Shown piece by piece: positions 1 through 11,235 of a stretch of DNA of 64,000 bases. Both the position numbers and the translations under genes were made by a program. The notes beneath the pieces were generated by a model. The model was given only the letters and a program-made list of their open reading frames with translations. It was not told the origin of the DNA and did no database searches. The stretch comes from Progne subis subis (Eukaryota > Chordata > Aves > Passeriformes > Hirundinidae), in assembly GCA_022316685.1 (NCBI GenBank), contig JAKJHU010001075.1, forward strand, positions 22,501-86,500, read 5' to 3'. How positions within the stretch are numbered: the stretch's first letter is position 1; each line of letters starts with the position of its first letter.

Positions 1-3000
1 TTATATCCAAACCCAAGAAATCATACAAATTATAGCTGAAAGACATACTAGGTTTATTGCCAAAGCAATGCAGAGCATTCCCTATAGGGTTTTTTCATGT
101 GTGCTCTGCATTCTAACTCAAATTACTTGAGCAACAGATCTCCCTGTTAAGAAAGCTGTTTCAGTTTTGTACAGATTTCATGGTTAAGAAGCTTTCCCCT
201 CTTTGTCTACAATTATCCCACTATTTTTAATTATACTGCCTGTGCAATACTAAGTAATTATTTGAATTTTGGAGTTAATGGCCTTCAGGTATTTCAAGAT
301 GTTTGTTATGTGCCATTCTCTAAGCCAGAATAGCAAAATTTATAAGCATGCAGTATCTTTTAATGTCACTTCAATAATGCTGCTGATTAATTTTACTGCC
401 AGTCTTGACTTATTTTTTTTTTTTTTTTCAATTGTAGTTCTGCTAGTAGAGAATTAAATAAACAATCTTTCATATTGGAATTATTTCAGAAAGATAATTT
501 CTCTCTTTCTATGTTAGGGATCTTCCACTTTTATGAATTATGTTAATTTAAATTTGATTACTCTAGACCACTCTTAATACATTTTGATGCTTAGTTGAGG
601 ACAGCTTTAAGAGAAACAAGCTTATCATTACTGCTGATATGTTTTTTGTGGAAATGCATAAATTAATTTGTACTGGAGGATGTGCTTATAAAGAAACTTT
701 AAATTAGAAACAAAATAATAAAAATATTCTATTTTTTTTTCTAATTAACAAAAAAAAGCTTTCAGTGATCACTATTTTGTATGAACACAGAAGAATGTTG
801 TTTCTTAAACATGCCTGAATATTTTTGAGTCCTTTCTGGAACAGCCGATGTTCTTGATACACCCAGTGGAAGAAATAGGTTGGATAGCAATCCTTTTTCC
901 TTTAGGTTTAGTCCTGGCAGCAATGAAAAATAGGACTGCTGTCATTGCAATCTTGTTTTTCATTTCAGTGCTGCATCAGCACACTACAAAATCCTTGATT
1001 CTGAATATGGAAAAATCATCCATCCATCCATAAATATATAGGTATGTATGCACACACATATGTGCATACTTGCATGCAATAGATAGTATTTGTGAGCAAA
1101 TGCACATGAAGTTTGTATATATTCATAGAAAAAAAATGTATTTGATAATATATTCTACTTAGGGGATGATGTATTTTATCTTGGACGGTATATTAATGAG
1201 ATTTTTTGTTTGTTACTGCTGAACATTGAACACTCAGTTCGATTACTTATCCTCAGAGAAAGGTAAAAATTCTTGGACTGGTAAAATTTTGAGTGTGTTC
1301 ATTGATCCGAAAATGTGCAATTTTTTTCACATACTCTATTATTACTATGACAAACATCTATCCATCCAAGTTGTGCATGTGTGGGTGTAATAGGAAAAGC
1401 TGAAGAACAGTAAAATCTTTTGTGCACACTTGCTGTAGTCATTCTTAGTGTTGTTGTTACTGTTATGCAGGCTTGGGGAAGAGTGTTCTTGAAAATATCA
1501 GGTCAGTTCATGGCTAGAACATAAGAATAACTGCAGAAAATATGTACATAAAAATAATCACAGAACATCCATGAATAACCACGATGGTAGCTGTATCTGC
1601 CATTGCTTGTTGAAATTGAAGTATAATGTTGAATTAATCTGGAATCAAGAGTTAGTCCTTTTATATACACACTGTAAAAACTTTGGTCAATACATTAATG
1701 AAGGTTTGCATAGTTAGTAGTTCCTTTCTTCTCAAAATAAAGTAATTTTCTAACAGAGAGGCTGGGGAATTCCTGAGATGTCTCTAAATAAGTTGTTTTT
1801 TCTTTATGTTCTTGGCACGTTTGGCATAAAACTGTGGATTATTTTTGTTTTTACATGAAACTGAATCAAGTTCTGTAGTGAATTCTGAACTGAATCAAGT
1901 TTGTTCAACTGAATTCTGTTCTATGTATGAGATTATACATGACTATCATTCTTTCTTTAAGTAAATAAAATTTTCTGTTTTATTTTTGAAGAGTTGAAAC
2001 ATATATTTTATTTTCCTGGAAATTGTTGTCTTATTGTTTAGGACCTGAAAGTGTTTGGGCAATACTGGCTCATGTCATATCTGATGTGAAATTCCTTTTC
2101 TCATTTTTAGTCTTACAGTATACGTTGCAAGTTTCTCTCAGTTTATGTAGAACAGCCAACTTAATAGCCTGGTCTTAAACCTGTATGTTTCTCCATTTGA
2201 GAAAACAGTGTCTTTTCTCCAGACCATGCGTTTTTCCAGATACTGTAAGCGTGACATTGGAAAAGAAGGAAAATTCAAGTTCATATCTAGCAGGAAAAAA
2301 AAAAAAAATATTTTAAGGTCATGAATTTGTTTGCTTTTCCATATCTAGGGCCAGGTGAGACAAAGCTATAGTTTCAGATGTGTTTGCTGGGGATACAATC
2401 CCTAGGTGTTTTAGCATTAACTTTTTTAATTCCCACACTGCCTAAGAGCTCGTGCTATGAGAATGGATGACAAGAATGAAACAGAAAGGATCATATATTC
2501 CAGATATTTATTGTTTATGTGCTTTTAAACAGCCATGAACTAAACTATCCTTGAATTTGTATTTTTAGTGTTGTACAATCAAAAGAACTCTTACTAGAGA
2601 AACAAAAATGAGCCTATTATGCACATCCCTAGACTTTCTCTTTACTTACTTTGACAGCCAAATAAGTGAGTGGAAAAATGGAAGGAAAAAGATGAATATA
2701 TGCTGCTGGAGATCCTAGTTGGTGGCTGTTTAAAGCCTGCTTCTGAACATTTGCTTTAAGAAAATACAGGGTCTCCTTAGGAACAATTTTGATAGAAAAC
2801 AGAATCAGATCTGAGGTAAGTTTCTAGAGTAACACTCATCAGCCTCTCCTCTGCTGATGTAAATCAAATTGCATGCATGTGTCTGCTGTTTCCTGATGAT
2901 GCTTTAGAGCACTTCTGTGTGGTAGCATGCCTCAAAATGAAATGCTGTGTATGTTTTAGAGATGTAAGATTTTCAGCAGGGTGATTTTCAAAGGTAAACC

Positions 3001-4614
3001 ACTGTGGACAAACAATATACATGTGTCTTTGAAGGAGACTGCATACATTAATAAGGTGAGGTGTATTAAGTTTGAGGACAGGCAGCAAATACATAAAGTT
3101 AAGGAAAATGCATGCCAAAATAATTACTGAAAGTAAATACATTAGCTACTTTAAAATTTATTCATTTGAATATTACAGAGAAAATATTCCACATATATAT
3201 TTGTTTAGGGTAAGATATTTGGGCTGTGCTCTATAGGTATATAATGAAAAATGAACAGTAGAGCAGATAGAAATGCATTTAAAGAACATTTGGTTTTGTA
3301 TAAGCATATAACATCTCCTAATATTTCAGAGATATAGTTTATTATTATTGTTGTTTTTAACAAAACTAATAATAACAACAAAACTAATAATAATGATGTT
3401 TTTTGTTATGTGTATTTTCCAAAGTTTTCAGTCCATATGAAACATAGTTTTGAATTCCTTTGCTATGCAGCAGCTCTCTAACCAAGCAGTAGAGGGCATT
3501 CTTTCTTTAGGAGTCAGCACTAGTTCCTCCAAAAGACTAGTGTTTTATTCAGGAAGTTGGTTTCCTTGGGTCCTTTTTGTCTTTAAATACAGGCCATTCA
3601 CATGTAGATACTGGACAAAGGATAAAAGGGTAAATTCTTACATCAAATGCTTAGGGTTGAGAACTGAGTTACTAAAATTGTACATGCTTTTCATTATTTC
3701 ACAGAGTATTTCTGGAGAAATGAATGTTTGTATACCTTTCATTCTAATTCACACTGCAACATTTTTTTATAAATTCAGTTCCCTCTAAAGCTGAGCTGAT
3801 TAATTTGGTATGATCAATCAATTATCCTAATAAAAACATTATTAATAGTACTTACAGCAAAATACTCATAATGCACCTAGGTATATACACCAGCCTGGGT
3901 AGATATTTTGAGAGCATATTCGATTTGATTTGTTGGGGACCTTATTAAAATTCCAACTAGCATATTGTTTGTAATGGATGTTGATACATTTATGCCAGCT
4001 TTGTTTGAAATTAAATTTAGTGTAGTACATTTCTCTTCTGCTTGGAAAATGCTACCTCTTCTGGGGAAAATGAGCATTCACAGCTAGACCCTTTCCATTC
4101 AACATTTGTAACTTCTCCACACAGTCGTCTGGAGCCTGTCCAGTCAGAGCCACACACTGAACAGGATACTGTGCATATAGAGCAAGTGTGTGAGGTGAGC
4201 ATGGATGACCCTTCTGGTGCTGTTGAATGCTGCTTCCCCCTTACTCAAACACTGACTATGCATAGGGTACTTCAAGACGTTTCTAAGTGTTCCTCCGTTG
4301 CACGACTGAGGTTCTTTTCTTCTTTTTAAAATGAAGTGAAACGAAGGTGACTAAATTAGTTTTGAATGTGAATATTAGGCAAAGACAAATCCATTATATT
4401 CCAGATTTCATTTCAGATGGTGGCTGACTGCTGTAGTGAGCCTAGCATTTTCTTGTGTCACTGGGTGGTGCACAGCCACAGGTGAGGTATTAAACAGCAT
4501 GCACAACAGAATGTTTCTATCTATACGCACTTTAATAACATGAGAAAAACAAAAATAGCTGATGCCCGGTAATTAAAATCACATATTAGATTTGAGGCTG
4601 CCTATTGTAGTTAG
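1..4614. other. Intergenic AT-rich DNA without recognised genes
   Basis: Mostly unique AT-rich sequence with stop codons in all frames. It contains a T-run near 413-428, an A-run at 2,294-2,308 and an imperfect TTA/TAA hairpin-like patch at 3,340-3,400. One open frame of 95 codons (4,042-4,329, +) is slightly GC-richer than its surroundings. It starts with MENATSSGENEHSQLDP and has a gtgagc donor-like site at 4,195, but matches nothing I recognise. Confidence 0.7.
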
Positions 4615-4620
4615 AATCAT
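4615..4620. repeat. Target-site duplication of LTR copy A (left)
   Basis: The hexamer aatcat directly abuts the left end of LTR copy A and is repeated exactly at 5,275-5,280, marking the original insertion. Confidence 0.9.
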
Positions 4621-5274
4621 TCTCGGGTTTTTTCTCTGAGATTTAGGTGGTTTTAGAGTCTTTTCACCCTCTGCAAAGCTCTGAGCCAAATGCAAGAAAG
4701 AGACGGAGTCTTCAGGTTCTGATTTCTCAAGGTTGTGTGCTTCATTTATTGCTTCTTATCTTACAAATTTCTCAGTGCCCAACAGAGGTCTGTGCAGCTG
4801 CTCGGGCATCTGGTGACTCCTCGACTCCTCCCGGACTGGGCAGTCGTTATCTTTTATACTAATTGCTACATATTCTTTATTTATCATTATTTGCCAATAC
4901 CTATCATTTATACTAAACAGGTCATCTCTACTTTGACCCCATCTCTTTAAACTACTTTGTGCCACCGTCACTGTGGAAAATGGAGTGAGGGAAGAAGAAA
5001 GAAGAAGCAGGAGACAACGCCCCAAATCCTCCATCTTGCCCCCATTCACTTCCATACTAAAAACCCAAACCTACCGTTTTCCCACCCTGTGATAAGCTAA
5101 ACTACTATCTTTCACACTCCTGTGGCTTGCAATCCTTCCCGCAGTGCAGGAAGCCTTTCCCATGGACTGAGATCAAAGCCAATGTCCCTCTGGGCTCTGG
5201 GCCAGGGTCCCAGACCCCCTTGTCCATGTCTCTGACCCTCCAGGGCAGCCAAAGGAATGCCCTGGACTCCAACA
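4621..5274 (-). mobile_element. Solo LTR, family 1, copy A
   Basis: This 654-base element is the reverse complement of the element at 56,233-56,876 over its full length with scattered differences. On the minus strand it begins TGTTGGAGTCC and ends CCCGAGA. It is flanked by a perfect 6-bp target-site duplication, aatcat (4,615-4,620 and 5,275-5,280). It carries a TATA-like box (4,852-4,858) and a poly(A) signal (4,745-4,750), both read on the minus strand, as an LTR should. No internal retroviral sequence adjoins it, so it is a solo LTR left by recombination between two LTRs. A 6-bp duplication suggests a class II (ERVK-like) origin. Confidence 0.92.
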
Positions 5275-5280
5275 AATCAT
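5275..5280. repeat. Target-site duplication of LTR copy A (right)
   Basis: The hexamer aatcat directly abuts the right end of LTR copy A, identical to 4,615-4,620. Confidence 0.9.
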
Positions 5281-5686
5281 GATGCAGTTGAATATATTAA
5301 AATAAATCTCCTTTGTAAGGCATTTGCCTAGTGATTCACATCTGCTATTTTATAATTTTTCTCTAACATTGCCTAGTTATCAACAGTGTATCACCTCATT
5401 GTATGTTAAAAAGAAACACCATAGGAGAAACAATAATTGACAAATATAAGGAGGAGTCTGAAGAGACAAACAACAGAATGTGATCTATCATATCACTGCT
5501 CTGCTAACGACATATGATTTCATTTGAAGTCTAGTGAGTTATTGTTTTAATTTTGCACAAATTTTGCTTCTGAATAAAAAAACTGCTTTGTTTCTGTATA
5601 ACACTCCTGCCAGACCCTTCTTAGAATGAAATTTTTGATCACCTTTTCAGGATTTTTCTCCAACTTTATAAAAAGAAGTTTTACAC

Positions 5687-5688
<2 letters not shown>

Positions 5689-5722
<34 letters not shown>

Positions 5723-5740
5723 TAATTATAATTATAATTA
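5689..5740. repeat. (TA)n followed by (TAATTA)n microsatellite
   Basis: About 15 TA units run directly into imperfect ATAATT units, followed by a CAAA/CCAA-rich stretch to 5,820. Low-complexity DNA with high mutation rate. Confidence 0.95.
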
Positions 5741-5754
5741 TTGTCTGTTTGTTT

Positions 5755-5820
5755 AAAACAAAACCAAAACCAACCAAACAACAACAACAACCAAACAAAC
5801 AAAAACCCAAAAACCCACCC
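5755..5820. repeat. A/C-rich simple sequence (CAAA/CCAA)n
   Basis: Imperfect repeats of aaacc, caaa and caa between 5,755 and 5,820. No gene or element end recognised. Confidence 0.85.
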
Positions 5821-6569
5821 TAACTAAACCAAACACAACACATTACTGTTTATTATATAAAAAATAGCAATCAGCTATGAACCAGGAAAAAAGTTTTTGT
5901 TCTCTGGAAAGGGAAGAGTTCAGAATCTAGTGCCTCTTCAGCCGCCTAATAGTTCTTCCGGTACTATAAACCTTCAATATTTACTTAAGATAATGTCTGC
6001 AAATAAAACTCCTTTCCTAGTCACTGGACTGTAGATTGGCATTATATTTCTTGGCTATTTTGATTTTAAATAAACAGCTTTTGCTTGCATAACTTATCAG
6101 ATTCATGAATCTAACTCTACAAAACAATCCTTATTTCCAAGCATGACTGTGAGCAGGGAACGAGAAAATCTAGGACAAACTGAGATACTGATTAAGTGTA
6201 AAAGAATAAAATAATCTTGAGAAGTAAGTATCACAGCTTTCTTCAGCTGTGGAATTGTGAAAATTGTTCTGAGGATGGAACTTCTATAGTTTAGCTGGAA
6301 TATCTGCCCAATGATTTTCTTACATATTGATGGGTTGGCAAAGAGAATATAAGAGAAGGGACATTTAAGATCACAAAGGAGTAATGGCAACAAAAGTTAC
6401 TTCCAGCTCAAAACTGACATTTTTTGAGAAGGTCCATAGGTTTGAAATGAAAAGGGCTCTCTGTGGAAAAATAGCCAGAGTAAAGCCCCAAATCAAAAAT
6501 CTAACCTTTTTTTAATCCTTCTCTCCCCCTCCCTCCCTTAAAAAATAAATAATAATAATTTAAAAACCC

Positions 6570-6650
6570 AACAACAACAAAAAAACCCCCCAAAACAAAC
6601 AAACAAACAAACCACAAACAAACAAACAAACAAACAACAAGAAAACCAAC
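6570..6650. repeat. (CAAA)n simple repeat
   Basis: Runs of caaa units with interspersed C-runs. The corresponding minus strand is TTTG-rich. Confidence 0.9.
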
Positions 6651-6818
6651 ACAAATAAGAGGAATTATGCTTTCATATGGTTCAGTGAAAAGGCCCAATA
6701 AGAACTTCTGGTGCTAAGAATGGTGCAAAGAAAGATTGGTCAACTAAGAGAAAACAGGACCTCTTTGACAAGTAAAGATCTGCCAGTTGAGTCATCTGAC
6801 TCACCCTCTGGAATAATA

Positions 6819-7008
6819 ATCACAGAATGAATTAGATTGGAAAAGACATTTGAGATCAGTTAGTCCAACCTATGACAAAACAGCGCCTTTTTATTTAGAT
6901 CATGGCAGTGAGTGCTGCATCCAATCTTTTCTTAAACATCTTCAGGGATGGTGCCTCCACCAACTCCCTGGGCAACCCATTCCAATGCTCAGTCACCCTT
7001 TCTGTGGA
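6819..7008 (-). mobile_element. CR1 LINE, 3' fragment
   Basis: Antisense copy of the CR1 3' end. It starts at cacagaatga (tail side) and runs through ttggaaaagacatttgagat, 'tagtccaacc', 'cttcagggatggtgcctcc' and 'ctgggcaacccattccaatg'. The copy is diverged and truncated. It points away from PRUNE2 and has no coding capacity. Confidence 0.85.
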
Positions 7009-7121
7009 GAGCAGAGTATGGGTTGGTAAGCTTAACCCCAAGAAAGTGGAAAAAGGCTATGGAGCATGGAAATTTCTTTAGACCAATTGCAGGACTGGGT
7101 GAGACACAGGTGAATTAAGAC

Positions 7122-7149
<28 letters not shown>
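7122..7149. repeat. A28 homopolymer
   Basis: Uninterrupted run of 28 A. It follows the CR1 remnant at 6,819-7,008 but is about 110 bases away, and CR1 does not end in poly(A), so it is not its tail. Confidence 0.95.
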
Positions 7150-7152
<3 letters not shown>

Positions 7153-7664
7153 ACATTTATGGGTTTGGCCTGTTCTAATATCTTGTTGGTCCATCTTGTG
7201 AGTTTATATTTGAATGAAACAGTTTTGTAGGCACTTTTCTCAGTGCTTCTATAGGTCCCTAGGAAGTTGAGCAGTAATGTAACATTATAATTTTTTGTTC
7301 TTGCATTTTTTTATTTGTGCACAGACAGGAGAACATAGTCTTAAATTTGCCTATAAAAGCTAGTGGGCTGCAGCTGATTTGTTTAAAAACAGAGAAGTAG
7401 CCTGGAGTGAGAAGAATAATTAATGCAAGCATCCCGGGTTCTTCTTCAAAATATGTTCTGGTCTTTCTCAGTTTAAATTGTGACATACTGATTTTTTTGC
7501 TTTAAAGCAGGAAGATTGAAATCTTGACTTTGCTTTTAACTGCCTCACCAGTGAATTTAGTGCTTTGTAGACTCAAAGCTTTAGGTGGAAAGTATTTAAC
7601 AGATTAACTAGGAAATGGAAAATTCCCTGATAAAATAGTTTCGAGTCTAACGTCAATGGTGCAT

Positions 7665-8034
7665 ATAATAGAATAGCTTGGGTTGGAAGGGACCTTAAAG
7701 ATCATCTCCTTCCAACACAACTGTCATGAGCAGGGCCAACCTTCTTTACACCAAGTTGCTCAGAGTTCTATCCAACCTGGCCTTAAATGCTTTCAGGGAT
7801 GGCGCATCCGCAACTTTTCTGGGCAACCTGTGTCAGTGCCCCACCACCCTCACAGTAATTAATTTTTTTTTTTTTTTTATATTTAATCTAATCTGCTGTG
7901 TTTCATTTTGAAGCCGTTGTCCTTTGTCCAATCACTGCACGCTCTTGTAAAGGGTCCCTCTCCAGATTTCTTGTAGGCTCCCTTCAGGTAGCTGATTGGT
8001 AATCCTTTTTATATGCCTGCAACAGTCCTCAGAG
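7665..8034 (-). mobile_element. CR1 LINE, 3' fragment with T-run insertion
   Basis: Antisense CR1 3' end. It has gcttgggttggaagggacct near the tail, 'cagggatggcgcatccgc', 'gggcaacctgtgtcagtgcc', then 'cttgtaaagggtccctctcc' further into the element. A 16-base T-run (7,863-7,878) lies where the CR1 consensus is normally A/T-rich. Only 3'UTR sequence is present. Confidence 0.87.
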
Positions 8035-8128
8035 GAAATGAAAAAGTAAAAAACCAGATTGTTTTACAGTACTTTAATATATCAAGGCTGGCTATCTTGG
8101 GAATAAAAATGTAGTGTTATCTTCAAGC

Positions 8129-8129
<1 letters not shown>

Positions 8130-8157
<28 letters not shown>
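8130..8157. repeat. A28 homopolymer
   Basis: Uninterrupted run of 28 A about 100 bases beyond the CR1 copy ending near 8,034. No retroposon body is recognisable upstream. Confidence 0.95.
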
Positions 8158-8159
<2 letters not shown>

Positions 8160-10276
8160 ACTGATGTTGATGTAATGATGTTATCTATCCTGAATGCTAA
8201 CTCAAAATAAATTCTCTAATAGTCTGGAAAAGAAAAACATTCTCTATGATACTTGTTTATTTTATTTTATCTTTTTTTTTAGGAAAAAAATGGCAACAGA
8301 AAACATTAAACATTGTGTTTAAATATTAAACATCATAGTGCACCATAAATTTTTAATATGCCAATTAACAAAGAAATATCTTTGTTTCTGTGCAAACGTA
8401 AGAGGACTACAAAGAGTTCAGCAGACAAAATACCAGTTGCAGTCAGAAAGAGGGACATCATTATAAAGCAAAACTGCAGCTCCCAGAAGTGACATTATTA
8501 CATCAAATTAATGTTTTGAAGAAACAGAAACCTTGGGATTTTGAAAAACATCTTAACTTTGGTAAATGCTTGAATATAATAGATTTTAAAAGTTCATTGG
8601 AAGAAATTAAGGCTCCAGCTTGTAAGTGATACAACTTACCTCTAACATTAAGGAAATGAATGTTACAAAAAAAAAAAAAAAAAACAGATCAGCAAACTGC
8701 AACTGTAGCTATTCACAAATGCAAGTGTATTTTCATAGGTAAATACTTCATCACAATGTTATTGCAGATACCTATTGCTGATACCAGCAGGTCCATTTGT
8801 ATGATAGTCTTTTATTGTAAAATTGCTTTCAAGATACAGACCCATCTCCACTTGGCAAAGTACTATGGTTCTACTTCTAGAAAGCTATGAATGTTCAATG
8901 GCACCATGTAGGAAAGTAGGAATTTCTTAAATTTGGCACAATTACAATGGAAATTCCCTGCCTCTAGTTATCTTTGAGGCTGATTACTTATGAAAGAGTT
9001 AGATGTTTAATAAGTTAACATGAAGTTTATGGCAAAACTTGGTATGGTAATTTCTGGGCAAAAGACACTTGTTTGGGAAGTGTAACAATGTGTGCACATG
9101 ACATCATTCCAGGACTTTGTGTTTTCAGAGTTGGAGTAGTGCAACAGTTGGAGGTTAACAGAAAGGTCTTAATATGTAAGAACAGTTCTCTTTCCCACAT
9201 AAACCCAATGCTCATTGAATATACTAAGAAAAGAAGGAATTTCTGGTATTAATTTGTTTATACATAAATGTATTTTACTGCTGAGTTGGAAAAGATCTGC
9301 ATCATCACTGAATTCTAGTTAAAAAAGCAACTGTCAGTCACCGGTTTTTAGCTTACTAGGAGCATAAGACTACATATTTCCTAGTATGAAAGCATGGTTG
9401 CTGTGGTTTTTAGCCGTTTTTTCTTTCAGTACCTTTTGGAATTCTAAAAGTCTACTTGACTAGGCTTAATTTATTCCTAGCTTTGAACTTCTCTCCCTTT
9501 GTCTCAAATACACACACATACTATCCTTCTCTGACAACATCATTTCCAAACAGCCCCCCATCTTTCAGGCTGTTAACATTTTAAAGACAATGGTATATTA
9601 AGAACCTGAATCAGGCTAATAGAATGATGCTAGAGTGTCTTCTTTCCTGAACATCCTGTATGAAATAGCCCTGAGAACAAATTGTTATTTTTTTTCCTAT
9701 TATAGCACAGCTTTTTTGGCTGGCTTACTGAACTATGCCGATGTTTTACAATACCTTCAAAAATTCCTATTGTACCTGGTATACATCTGCCTATGTATCT
9801 GCTATATAAAAGCTGTAGACTTCAGAGTAGAGCTTTCTGCTGTTCTTTTCTGCTCAAAGCAATCAGTGTCTGCATCCCTCCAAATTCATATTCATTATGC
9901 ATGAACAGCACTTGCATATATACTGGAAATATACAGTGCTTATGATGGGATCTCAACAGGTCCAGAGGAGAGATTTTTCATGTTTTCATATTGCAATTTA
10001 GTTAGCTTTGCAGACAGAGGAACTGACAGCCTAGGCTCTGTTTGCAAAAAATTTGTAAAGTTTGCAATACCTAAGTGGATTGTATTTTTCCCTTTTCTTT
10101 CTGTGTGTGCTTATGAGATAAGTAGAAAGAACTCATAATTTGTTTCCTCCTCTTAGGACCTGCTGTTGAAATATAGAGAGAATTAAGTATATAAGAAGAA
10201 ATGTTTTGATTGTAGAACTGTCAATGTGGTTTAAATAGTTTGCGCTGGTAATTCTTATTATGTTGATGCTTATGTC
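8158..10276. other. Intergenic unique sequence, nothing recognised
   Basis: AT-rich, with only short A- and T-runs. No splice-compatible coding block, no mobile-element signature. Confidence 0.6.
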
Positions 10277-11235
10277 TGTGCAGTGGGTTGACCATGGCTG
10301 GACACCAGATGCTGACCATAGATACTCTATCCCTCCCCTTCTCAACTGGGCAGGGGGAGAGAAAATAAAAGGATTGTGGGTCAAGATAAGGACAGGAAGA
10401 GATCATTCAACAAAAGTGGCATGATTAAGAGAAATTACTTTAATTTATTGCCAATCAAATCTATTACCAATCAAATCAGAGTGCAGTAGTGAGAAATAAA
10501 CCAAAATGTTAAAACAGCTTCCCCCAACCCTCCCTTCTACTCAGCATAAACTTCACTCCCAAATTTTCTGCCTCTTCCCTGCAGTGGCTCATGTGGACAG
10601 GGAATGTGGCCAGTGCATCACATACTGTTTTGTTGCTCCTTCCTCCTCATGTTCTTTCCCTGCTCCATTGTGGGTCCCTTCCACAGGATGCAGTCCTTTA
10701 GGAACAGACTGCTCCAGCATGGATCCATAATGGGGCTCAGCAGTCACAGCCTCCTTCACCTGCTGCGCTGCGAGTTCTTCCAGGGGCTGCTGTTGGATCT
10801 CTGCATCCCCATGGGCCTCCATGGGCTGCAGGGCCACAGCTGCCTTGCCATGGGCTGTCTGCGCCACGGGCTGCAGGGGAATCTACTTCTAGGCAAGAGA
10901 GCAGAGGTGCCTGGATCACTTCCACCCTCTTCTTCTCTCCTCCCCTCAGTCTGAAGGGCTGTTTCCCTTACATATTCTCAACCTTCTCTTTTGGTTCCTT
11001 TCTGATTTTTTAGCACATTTTCCGCCCCTCCCCCCCCCACCCCCCACCCCCCCAAATCAAATGGTTGTCTCAGAGGCACTATTGCCATTGCTTATGGGCT
11101 CAGCTCTTTGAGCTGGCTGGAACTGGCTCTGTCAGACATGGAGGAAACTTCTGGCATCTGTCACAGAAGACATCCTGTCTCCCTGCTGCCAAAACCCTTC
11201 CAAAACCCAGCACAAACTGGAAGACATTCTAGCAG
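10277..11235. mobile_element. Avian LTR-like interspersed repeat, about 0.96 kb
   Basis: The segment opens tgtgcagtgggttgacc and closes acattctagca. In between it has tandem, diverged blocks of the type 'ccatgggctgcag', a C-run (11,036-11,054) and a composition unlike its AT-rich flanks. I recognise the opening and the 'gggctgcagggg' blocks as a repeat common in bird genomes that behaves like a retroviral LTR. I could not find a clear target duplication, and since both strands read TG...CA, orientation is left open. Several long open frames here (for example 10,604-10,954 on + and 10,589-10,867 on -) are by-products of the repeat blocks. Confidence 0.6.

Noticed and set aside
7122..8157. The two A28 tracts as poly(A) tails of retroposed genes
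   Set aside because: No gene-like or retroposon body precedes either tract and no flanking duplication is seen. They are better explained as homopolymer expansion.
10589..10954. Overlapping frames of 92-116 codons on both strands
   Set aside because: They fall wholly inside the LTR-like repeat and arise from its tandem GC-rich blocks.
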